Of a DNA stretch of 64,000 nt, positions 32,501 through 44,500 are shown piece by piece. Under the pieces are notes generated by a model. It had not been told where the DNA came from. It saw nothing but the letters and a program-made list of their open reading frames with translations, and searched no databases. Every line of letters starts with the position of its first letter. Position 1 is the stretch's first letter. This DNA is from Ditylenchus dipsaci (taxonomy: Eukaryota > Nematoda > Chromadorea > Rhabditida > Anguinidae): contig SADC01000396.1 of NCBI GenBank assembly GCA_004194705.1, positions 23,403-87,402 of the forward strand, in the 5' to 3' direction. The position numbers were made by a program, and so were the translations under genes.

Positions 32501-35500
32501 AAAATGCATTAACAATTGGATTTTTTAAATACTTTTTAAAATACTAACAAAAGAATAAGATTTGTGCCAAAAAAGAATAATTATTTAAAAAAATGAACAG
32601 TAAACACAATAAAAGGGTGACAATGCCGTATACTTTTTTTAGAATGCTCATTTTGATTCTCATTCTGAAAAAGTGTCGGAATTCTTTTTGTCGCGAAATT
32701 GAACCTAAGCGGCCAAAGTTACGTTAATAAACATCAATTCGGTCAAAGAAAAAATAAATTGCATGGACAAAGGATCGAACCTGCGAACCTCGAAAATGCA
32801 ATTTTTGGTACAAAATGATTTTTGACCTAAGATGTGGTCTCAGCGCTCTAAATTACGTTTATAAGCGAAAAATGGCACTTGCACCGATGGGAGATCGAAC
32901 CTGCGACCCGCCAAAAACGCACCATAACGCAAACCACTGATCCACCAGAGCCAGTGTGTACAATTGCGTTTATTTAAATTCTATTGTACACCCTTACAAA
33001 AATGAGATTTGCAAAAAAGCAGCAGTAATCAGCAGCAACAGATCATGCGAAAATACAATTTTCGAAAAAAATGTACATGTAAATGAGATCAATGCTATTT
33101 ATAAGTATGCAAATACAACAATTAAGTCCGGCATTAGTGGAAAGCGTAAAAGCACCAACAATAAGTACATCAAAATTAACGTTTATGGCCACATTATAGT
33201 TATGTAGTACTACAATTTACAAAAGTGAAATCAACTCAAAGAGCCAAGAACACCTGGACATAAATCATTTTTTTCTTCTATATACACAAGTCCATCCATA
33301 TTTCTGATTGCCCATATAATTTTTTTTTTACAAAAAACCAATTTACAACCAAATGTTCCTGCCCTTCCAAGTTTTACAAAGGGCTGAGGTATGCAAAAAA
33401 TTTGCCAAAATTTGTAAAGTTTTACGTAAAATCTTAACATTTGAGAGTATGGCGAAAGACCTTTGTTCACGGGTCTTTTGCCATACTACCTAAGGGTGTG
33501 TGAGTGTGTCTAACCTGATTCTGAATCGGAAGAATCACTCGATGAAGATTCCGATGAAGAGGAGCCGCTGGACGAGGATTCAGAGGAGGAACCATCAGTG
33601 GGGCGGCCAGGTCGGCCTTGTGCTTGGGGGTTGGCCTTGCTGGTCGACGCTCCGTTGGTCACTAAAAATAGGACTTGATTTTGAAATTCTTTGGGTCTAA
33701 TATTGAGTTTAGATAAAAATTGATTTTGACTAACGTTTGCCAGGTGCCTGAGAGGCTCCTCCCAGATTTTTCATCCTTTCTTCCAACTCTTTCCTCTTGG
33801 TCTGCAACTCAGTGGTGGTCTTGGGAGCTGAAAATATAACATAGGTCAAGAATGTTCAAGTTCTCTGGCTATCAATTTAACAACTATTCTATCACTAGAT
33901 TTGTATATTCTAATACAGTTGAGTCTGGATGTAGTGGCCGTATTTTCAAAAATAGAGGCTCACTGTATCGAAGGCAGCGGCTATAACGGTGAATATTTTG
34001 TCACTCGCTTAAAGGGGGGACACTTGGGGGGGGGGGGGGGGGTTGAGGTTTGTCAGCCTAAGGAAAAACTTATTGACGGGTTGCAAAAATTTGAATATAA
34101 AATTATTTATGTGATTTCATAATGGGTTTCACTAAATATTGTCGAATAATGTAGTGAAACCCATCATAAAATCACATAAATAATTTTATATTAAAAATCT
34201 TTTTGCAACCCATTAATGGGTTTTTCTTCAGGTTGACAAACCCATTTCTCAACCCCCCGAGTGCCCCCCCCCCTTTTAAACAACTGAAGAAATTAGAATC
34301 CGTGGCAATTTTCGGAACTACATTAACAAAAAGATTGAGAAAAATCCTTTAAAATCAATAAAAAATGGTGTCGTGTACCAGGCGGGAACAAACTTGAGGT
34401 GGGTTCACCATATCGAAACTCAAAAGTAGCAAAAAAATTAAGTGCTCCCTTGATATTAAATTTTAAATCTGACTATTCGTATGATGAATTGTCCAACTCA
34501 TTGCTGAAATTGTAGCCAATGATGTTAGCTACAATTCGAGTTGTTATTTGCATGCAAAAGCTTTGCATGAAAAAGCAAAAATCAAATTTGGCATTGGGCA
34601 CAAAAAAGTTCAAAAAAATTGGCAAAGACATAAAATTCGATATTCCCAACTACTTACCGACTGGTTTTTTGGTAGACTTCTTGTCCAAACAAGCCTTGAC
34701 AAAAGCCTCCAGTTCACGCAGCTAAATTTGAATGTTATCTTCTATAATTAACTGTGTTGGAGGCTTACAGTTTGTGCTTTGAGTGTCTCAAAGTCGATCT
34801 CAATTTCCTCAGGGTTGAAATCAGTGATTTGTTCACGGGACTCAATGATGCTGACCACCCGAGTGAGGCACTCGCCAGGCAGTTTGTTGATGTTCAGAGA
34901 CAGGTGCTTTTTCTCCTCGTAAGTCATTGGCTCAGAGCTGTGATCATCCTCCGAGTTGAAGTCATATTCGTCGTGTTTCATGTCTTTTGAGGGGTCGACT
35001 TTAGGCTTATTCTTTGAACCTGGCTTCCTTCCTCTTCCCGACTTCACCACTGGGACCATCTGAGCGGGTTGTTGGTGGATGACTTGCTGGTGGTCTGGTG
35101 CAGGCACAACTGGTTGAACGGCTGGGAACGATGGCACAGGAACGGGTTGCGGGCGAGGAGCTGAAATCGACACAATGAATTGATAAGAAACCATTTCTAA
35201 AAAAATAAAGGGCGCTTACCCATGACTGGAGGGGTCGGTAATACTTGGTCGGGCACATAGGCACCTAAAGCAGTCAAGGATGAGTTTCAGTGGTGACCAA
35301 AACGCTTTTTAATTAAAAAAAAAATCAACCTGGTAGTCCTGAAGACTTAGGTCTGCCGGGTCCTGCCTTCTTCTGCTTCATGTCTCTGTGAAGGGAGGGA
35401 ACAGGTGCTGCTGATGCTGGTATAGATGGCATACCTGAAAATTGATATAAAAAGGTTGCGAGAAGATAGTTTGTATCAGGACTGTGAAAACACCCGTAGG

Positions 35501-38500
35501 GAAGTAATTTTCAAAATCGGAATTCCCCCACGGATCAGCCCAAAAAACTTTTACCCAGACCGGGACGAGTCAGAACGACCACCCACTCAATCTTTCTAAG
35601 AATGTGACCCGATAAATTAAATGCAAAATTTCCCGAACATTATACCAGAAATTCTACAGTTAATTCTTGGGTCTAAGTTAGAATGACCAACAAATAATAA
35701 ACGGGACAAAAAACATGCCTAATTTGGGTCCCTTAGCACCTCTGTATCCATTCAAATCATTACCACTGAGAGGATGGGAAGAAATTGTGGAGGAGCAGGC
35801 ACCCAATGACTGTTTAATACTGGCTTGCATCTCTTGGGTCAGCAGGGGGACTGGTGCACCCTGGACACGAGCTTCTCTACGTTTGAACCTGAAATGGTAG
35901 AAATTTAGCTATATTATTGTTCCCAACAATTCGCTAATATCTTACTTGAGTTGTAGGAGCTCCCTTCCATGATGCTGCAGCTTAGTCAAGACCTCTTGGA
36001 TTCGACTCTGCTCAGCCTGCACCTCCAGTAGAACCAGCTCAATTTTGTCGTCTTCATCTATGTTTTTCATGCTAGCTATCATGGCGCTGGGAGATGGGGT
36101 GCTTTTGGCAGGTACTGCTTTCATGACTGGAGATACCACTTCTCGCTTTTCTTCTTTGACTACTGCAGGTGCTGAGGACATGCCAGAAGTTGAGGCTCCA
36201 TCCATTGGCTCGACTGGCTCATCCGGCATTTTGGACCACTTGTTTTCGAAGTAGGACTGATAAGAATTTAGATTAAATAGAAAAAAGAAGAAGCTAGAAG
36301 GTGCTATTTCACAAAGACAGGGATGGGATCTGTCCTCATCAATAAGATTTCTCCTTATTTTAAGATACTAACTCTTATTTTTTCTGAAATTTTTCGTCAA
36401 AATCTTATTTTTGGCTCGAAAAGAGCAGCTAGTACTGGTTAAAATAGTGTATTTTGCCAAAATGTCTTTTTTTATTTTGAGATCTCAACCCTGCACAAAG
36501 AGGAGTTTTTCGGCTTGACCCTGCCGTTTTTTTTGACAGAGGGAGGGTAGTCTAGCGTGTGGCAGGATTTTTTTATGTGGGATTTTTCTCGATTTTTTCT
36601 GTTTTTCCTTCCAGTCGAAGGTACATGCTTAAGCATGTACCTTGAGTCATTAGCAGCTTGAGTCCTTAGCAACATACAGTGGCCTAAGGCTAATCCAAAA
36701 AGGAAGACTGACCGAAAAAGTTACTCCCCCCATTATTCTATGGGACAAGACCAGCTAGAATGAGAATCAACTATGAAGTGGATCTGCAGACTAATCCTTC
36801 GTAATTTTTTTTGCAAAGCTAACCTTAAGTTCCTTGCCAGCCTTATGCACCACTTGGTCTGGTGGGTTGTAGACAAAGCAGTTGTTGAGCATCAGTAGAA
36901 TGTCCTTCCTGAACTCTTCCGGGTCAAGATACTGCCGGGCATCCATCTTGCGCCGAATAGTCGACAAATCCATTGGTTCATTGATGTACTCGTAGTAGTC
37001 TTTCAAGCCGAGTCCTTCCACATCCACCGGTTCAAGGATGGCCAGGCAAAGTTCTGCAAATAGTAAAATTAGAAAGACTGATGAAAAATATATTCCAATA
37101 ATGTCCTACCTTGCACCTCTTGGAGAGCAGCTCAGAGACTATCCTCTGACAGAACTTCATCTGCTCAGTCAGTTTGCCCTTGAAACGCGGTTTGAGTGTG
37201 GTGTAGTCGATGGGAACAGGAGCGGGCTTTTTGATGGGACGCACATCTCTTTTCTTCGCATCCACTGGAGCTGCTGCGGCTGTTGCCGAAGCTAAAAATT
37301 GTTGAGTAAGAGATCTATTGAAACAGCGAAAATACAGCTTGTTCCAACAATCCGAAGACTTTCTTTTCCAATAACTAACACGTATTTTTAAAATATGTAT
37401 TTATCTCCTGCAGTTCTGGCCCTTGCCTGCGTGGAGATCCAGATGGCTCTGGTCAGCATTATAGAGAGAATAGATGAAAATTGTGTTTTTACATATGTAC
37501 TGAAAACATTCTCATCGCGATCGGAAGTGGTATTCAAAAGTAACATAGGGGCATTTGATACACTTTGCGCGATTTTATTTGAGTTCGCGCCTTTTAAATT
37601 TTGTTTATTTTTTGGCGGTTTGGGCATGTTTTTGAATTTAGGCGAATACTTTAACGCAGAATAGGCCCGCACACTATAGTCTCGTGTCCAATTGGCGGAT
37701 TTTTACCTTCACTCTCACTCTTCATTGGACACACAACAAACCTTTCACTCTCACTCTGACTTTGTCCCTCACTCTCACCTCACTCTCAGTGTGTGTCAAA
37801 GTCAGAGTGAGAGTGAAAGGCAGACTGATAGTGAGAGTGAATGGCAACTTTTAAAAGACTTGAAACTGAAAAAGACTGGGAGTCAGACTGAGAGGGCAAT
37901 CGATTCGAACCAGCGACCTCCTTTCTAAGTAAGGCACTACACCAACCCCTCTATTTATTAGCATCGCCCAGAACTCACGTCGGAGTGGCCAATAGGCCGG
38001 GGAAACGGTGAATTCGCCACAGTGAATTCGCCTACAGGTAAATTCGCCCACAAAATTTTTTTTACACTTTTTGAATACTTCTCTTAGGCAAATTACCCCT
38101 CATTTTGTAGCCAGTGAGATGAGCTACAAAATGAGGGTAATTTGCTTGAGAGAAGTAATCAAAAAGTGGGTCAAAAACACAACGCCAAGAACACGATTTT
38201 GAACGAGGGGGGGCGTTTATTACAGGAAATACGGTATGTGTTTTTTGGTGTAATTTGAATCACTGCTAATTTGAATCATTGCCCTTTTAGTGATTCAAAT
38301 TTATTTGTGTAATTTGAATCACTGCTAATTCGAATCATTGCCCTTTTAGTTATTCAAATTTATTTGCGTAATTTGAATCACAGCTAATTTGATTCTCGAC
38401 ACGAAATCAATTATTTTGAAAAATTTTGTGTGAAATTCAAGGTGGCCAAAGACCAGATGGCTCAGGCCCACTGCGGAATGGCCGAAAGGCCAAAATTTCG

Positions 38501-41500
38501 GTCTTTTCGGGGGGTCGTTAATTTTTTAAATTTTAATTTAATTTTTTAAAATAATTGATTTCGTGTCAAGAATCAAATTAGCTGTGATTAAACTAGACAA
38601 ATAAATTTGAATCACTAAAAGCGATGATTCAAATTAGCAGTGATTCAAATTTATTTTGACCAAATAAATTTGAACGTAATTTGAATCACAGCCATTTTTT
38701 CCCGCAAAGATTCAAATTACGAAAATGATTCAAATTGCCATCACTGGTGCTGAACCCCAAAGTTTGGGGAATCATTGTGATTGAGCAGAAAAACAGTTCT
38801 ATGTTATCCCAAAATGAATTTACCTAGAGCCCAATAGGCAGAAATAACTGGTTGTTGAATAACTGGTTTTGTTGACTTGATCTCAACGTTTGCAGGTTTA
38901 GGAAGACATTTTGGTATGGGAAGTTGCTACTCAAAAGACTTTTCGGATAATTTGATCATTTTTTCAAAAGTTTAAAAAAATCGTCGAAAAAAGTGTCGCG
39001 AGTCGAGACTGTCGCGAGTCAAAACTGTCGCGAGTTGATAGCCGTCCCGTATATCTTCTAATAAAACCCATGGGGCCTTATTTTTCAACGCCTCTTTGGG
39101 GGTGGGGCTTTATTAGAAAGTGGGGCCTTATTAGAAGATGCTTTTTTGGACTTATTAGGCCTTATTTAAGGTGGGGCCTTATTAGAAGATACACGGTATG
39201 TCCAAAATAACAAAAAAGCCAATTCAATTGCGAATTCGAAAATGGCACAAAAGTGCGAAAATAGGTTCCCGGAAAAGGGCCCACGAAAAAAGTAGTGGTC
39301 TCCAAAATCCTTGTGACACATTGCATATCCTAAACATACCTTTTTTCTCAACCACTTCTTTGGATGACGTCCCAGCAACTTGGCCCTCTTCATCAAAACT
39401 AGTGGTTGTGTCGGCTTTCCTCTTAACGCCTTTCTGAACCTGAAAGAGTCAAAAAATAAAATAGGAATTCAAAATAGCTAAAGTAAAAGCTACTTTAGAG
39501 GGTCTGGCTGGAGGTTCAGCAATGGCTAGTGAGGACACCTCAGACACAGTTGTCAATCCACTGCTAGAGGCTGTTGCTGCATTGTTTGTGGAAGAGGAGC
39601 TGTCTGGAAGACCTCTTTGGATGGAAGACTCACGACTCGCTGAAAACAATTTTTTGTGAACAATAAGGGAAAATTACTTTTTCTGAATTCTAAAGATTTT
39701 TTCAAAGGGATGGTCAGAAAATTACGGTAATAGTAAATTTTACAAAAAAATCTTATTTTTTTCATTTTTGCTTAAAGGGGCATGATCGTGCCCGATTGGG
39801 AGAAAAGGCGCGAACCAGCAGTTCTTTTCTTTCTCGATAAATTTTTACATTCGTTCTCGTCTAGATTTTTTAAGTTTTTTGTCTAGTTTTTAAAAGCAGT
39901 ATAAGGTCATCTATATCAGATTTGACGCAGAACGAGTGAAAAATGGGACGATTCGAACAAATTCGAAAAAAACTGCTGGTTCACGCCTTAACGCACGGGC
40001 ATGCCCCTTTAAATTCGATCTTCCAGTCAGTTCAGGCCAGTGTTTTTATAACTGGCACTGGAACCTGACACTTGCAAAGCCGGCAATAAGCGCCAGTGCC
40101 AGTTTGCCATTCTGCCAGTTTAAATTTCCAGTTGATCAGTATCATTACCAGTTTAAAACTGGCACTTTGCAAAAATTGCAATTTAGACTGGCAAACTAGA
40201 ATTTAGGCCGGAAACTGGCATTTCAAAATGGCGAACTGACACTCTTGTGATTGGCAAAACGGGGATTTGTTGCCAGGACCAGTGCCAGTTGGAACTTGAC
40301 TGCACGACAATTGTAGAAGACTTTAAATTATTTCGGAAAAAGTTTTTTCCTGCCTCACTCTGCGTAAATCTTCATTTTCTGACTACCGTATTTTCTCTAT
40401 TAATTCCCTCCCCAAAAATGGGAATTTTCAATTTTATGGCATTGCCTGAACGGCATTCAACTGGCATCCATTTCAACTGGCAACCATTGAAACTTTTGAT
40501 TAAAAATGGACAATGTTGACAGTAAAAGTTTTAAAAAATACTCATAACAACAAAATCTCTTCCTGAATCCGAATCCGTTGAGATCAGGCCCGAAAAATTC
40601 CAGGGAGCTGAGATATTGGTATTTTGAGTAAAACATACAGGAAATTCGGACCATTCCCTTACTTTGAAGGATATCTCAGCTCCTTGAAATTTTTCGGACA
40701 TGATCTCAACGGATTCGGATTCAGGAGAGATTTTGGTGTTAGGAGTAACTTTTTAAAAACTTTTACTGTCAAAATTGTCGATTTTTAATTAAAAGTTTCA
40801 ATGGTTGACAGTTGAAATGGATGCCAGTTGATATTTTACCCATTGCCTCCATATACCCACTTTTTATATAGACTTTTGAGTATGTAACATACCAAAATGT
40901 AGCCAAGATTCCCAGCTACATTTTTGTATGTTACATACTCAAAAGTCTATATAAAAGTGGGTCAATAGGCAATGCCATAAAATTGAAAATTCCCACTTTT
41001 GGGGAGGGGAATTAATAGAGAAAATACGGTATTTCACCCGAGAAATATCTCTAAAACGCCGAAAGTAATTCCAACAAATATTTTTTTCCCAAATAGACAA
41101 GCGGAAAGCGATAGTTTTGTCAACAACATGAACAAGTAAAGCTAGATCTACAAAAGCACTGAGACGACTACCACACAGTTAACTATTGCAATACAGTAGG
41201 GGAAAAGGGTTGGGGGCGTTAAACACCCACCAGTACAACGTGCTCCACTTTCACCTATTTACAGTTGATTTTGCAAAAAAGTACTTATAGGGTAAAAAAA
41301 CAGCTCATATAGTCAGAAAAAAATCGTCCACTACTTTTGTAAAACTGAGCTTTCCTAGTTGGATGGTATGCCCGTAGGTAAAGAGTAAAGAAAGTCAAGC
41401 ATATAGAGCACCTTGCACGGTGGCATTGTGAAAATAGTCAAGCACCGCCGCAGTCGATTCAGGTGGAACCACTGAGCTATTGCTGTTAGCTGGACTAACA

Positions 41501-44500
41501 GTACCTCCAATAGATCCTGGTCCAGCAGAGTCCAGAGTTGGTCGGTTGGCAGCACCTGTGGGAGCACTCTTCTTGGTAGCTGCAGCAGAGCCACCTTTAC
41601 CGGCTTTTTTTGAGATGGTCTTGGTATTTCATACTCCTGAAACAGAAAATATTAGTTTTTTTAATTTAATGACTCGTATGTGTCAGTAATACCCTCAACA
41701 ACACTGGGGTACCAAACGAATTTTTTAGCGTATTTGAGAGGGTTATTAACCGAGTTCTCCTTCTTTTGTGGTATAAATTTGCTCAGTGGATTTATTATAA
41801 AAAAATAGTCTTCGAATTTTTCTCGAATTTTCGCAGCTTTTTGAAAAGAACCACAAAGTTTAAGTCAAATAGACTTAGAGCTTAAACCGCCGATTTAATA
41901 TTAATTATTTCTTAAAAATACAGTTAATTCCCGAATCAGGACTCCACAGTGATGTGAATAATGCCGAAAAACTTTTAAAATTTATGCTACACTTGTTTCA
42001 AAACAGTGGTACAGTTTTGCAAATGTACTGCAGTTTTTCAACTGTAGTACAGTTTTTCGGCATTATTGACATCACTGAGACCAGATAAGACTTCATATCC
42101 CTCGAATTCGGCCCTCAGTTCGACCTTACACTTTTTCAATCCAACTTTTATGATATATATCCAGTTTTATTTCCAAAGTCTTGTCTAAAAAATTGCAATT
42201 TTTCGTTTCGGAATCCATACCAATTTTTGGGACTATACTGACTTTGTAAAAACTTCAAAAAGATAAAATAAAAAAATGTTTCGGACTCAGTTGGGGGTCG
42301 AACTTGAGGGGGGAAAGTAGATGGCGTCTTTTCGAGACTTAACTGTACAAAAATGACCGCGAAAAATGTTTAAAATGTGTAACCTTTTCTGGCTTATTTT
42401 TAAGTTTTTCGCGGCAGAGATTCTCAATGTTTCGACACATTAGTGTTACATCATCCTCTGCTTGGTTGAACCGATAACAAGAGGTGAAAATGGCATCGAA
42501 GTCCTAAAATTAAAAATTTTAAACTCACATTTGCTGGTATTTTATTCATTTTGTTGAGGATAAATTGTTCAAGACTTTTGCCCATGGGGTACACTCCCAC
42601 ATCTGCCTCCTCATTGAACAAAAAACAGTTGGTCATTACTGCGCCCACATCCTGAACAATAAACGAACGTTTTTCAAACAAGCACTGTGGTCAAGCTGGT
42701 TTAAAAAAATATGACACTAATAGGGGTGGATCAGAAGTTCACGCAAGGCACTGTTCAAATTTTACACTAGTCAGATAAGCTAAAATTCGGTTGTAGCCTG
42801 CTTTCGGAGTTGCCGGCTAAATTACGTCGAAAACACAAAATCCGAGAAGATCTTGAGGCGAAATTTTAAATTGGGGTGGGGAAGGCGACGAAATTTCTCT
42901 GATTTTTATCCGTCCTAACCTTATCGTGTCTTGATTTCGATAAGCAATTTATTGAATTCAGCTTGCCTTGATCTGCAATTTCTTTCATTATATTTAATGT
43001 TAAAAAGCGATTTTTCTTTGTTCTTCGGTTCTATGAGGACCGACCATCAGATTAAAGGGACCAAGGACCAAAGCAAGAGGACCAAGGAAATTCGTGTCTT
43101 TGACATTCACATTATACCATATGAAACTGCAGATCAAGGCAAGCAGAATGCAATAGCTGTTTTTTTCGAGATTGAGCAAGTGAAAAAAAAAGAAAATGGC
43201 TATAGCCCTAATAGGAACGTAATTTTGTGCCACTACATTCTGAAACAACCATAAAGGTTTTCTATCAATCAAAATTTAACAATTGCCGTCATATTGTAGC
43301 TAAAGGACAGCGACATAAAAAAGGTTTTACTTAAAAAGGTTACTTAAAAATGTGCATAAAATCGATAGGATCTACATTTTAGAGCCACACGCTCGTAGCG
43401 CTGATACCGGTTTGGCTCCAGAGTGCAGATCTGGTCGTTTTTATCCAAATTTTGAAATCAATATCTAATTTACCAAAAATTTATTTTGTAGCCTGTTCCT
43501 TAGCTACAAATTAACATGGAGGAAAAGAGAGTTATGGTCATTTTGCAGCTAGGAGACAAAGAAAAATAGCCGCACTCATCGGGACTTAGCTCGTTAATAA
43601 TTCTAAAATTTCAATTCAGGTGCCACCCTGTCCCACATTACACATTTTCTACCTTACTTGACCACAATGCTTATTTTTATTAGCGCATTTGTTGCGATTT
43701 GTATTAGTAAAAAGGGGGACAAGGTTGGAAACCTCCGGCTTTTTTTTTTCACAAACAGTGCTACCACTAAACTACACCAAAACCACAAAAGTGAAAAAGA
43801 AACCAAAATACAAAAAAGTGATCAACACTCGAATGTAGTCTTTTTAGCAGGCTCTGATCTAATAAACAAAAAGTTGGGGTTGGACCCATAAATTGGGTAT
43901 TTATTTATAGGGCGGGCTTTACAAATCGCAACAACATGGCAAACGTTCGTTTTTGTTTTTTTTACAATTTTTGTCACCCTAATAGCAGACGACATTCGAG
44001 GTATCATTTTGGATGTGAAAAAAGATACTGCAACAGGACAAAAAGCCAACTAAATTACAATTATTGACCATCCAACTATTTTACAGAGTCTCCCGAACAA
44101 TTTTGCAACTTTTTTTCTAGTAATTTTTTCTATTTGGAAAATATGTTTTTTGCAGGTCGACTCAGCCTGAAATGAGAATTCTTTTGGTATATAATGGCAG
44201 TGGAAATTTTTTTCCTAAGCATCCTGTGATTTAGACCAGAACCATCTGGACCTCCGTATGCAAAACCATGGCAGGTTTTGGAACCAGGCTTACTCTGAAT
44301 CGAACCCTTCGTATTATTATCCATGCAGTTTTTATCCAAATCCGAAATAATCCCAGACCCAATCATGGGACGGCTCAAAAACAAGAGAACAATCCAGGGG
44401 TGCACCATTGTTTTGAGTACTGCCAGGATTAGGTCTAGGATTATTTGGGATTTGGATCCTACCGCGTTTCATTTCGAAACAAATGGGTAGGATTTAGATT

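Noticed and set aside
37896..37968. Possible tRNA gene
   Set aside because: A and B boxes are present but no closed acceptor or anticodon arm can be drawn; similar text recurs as SINE pieces.
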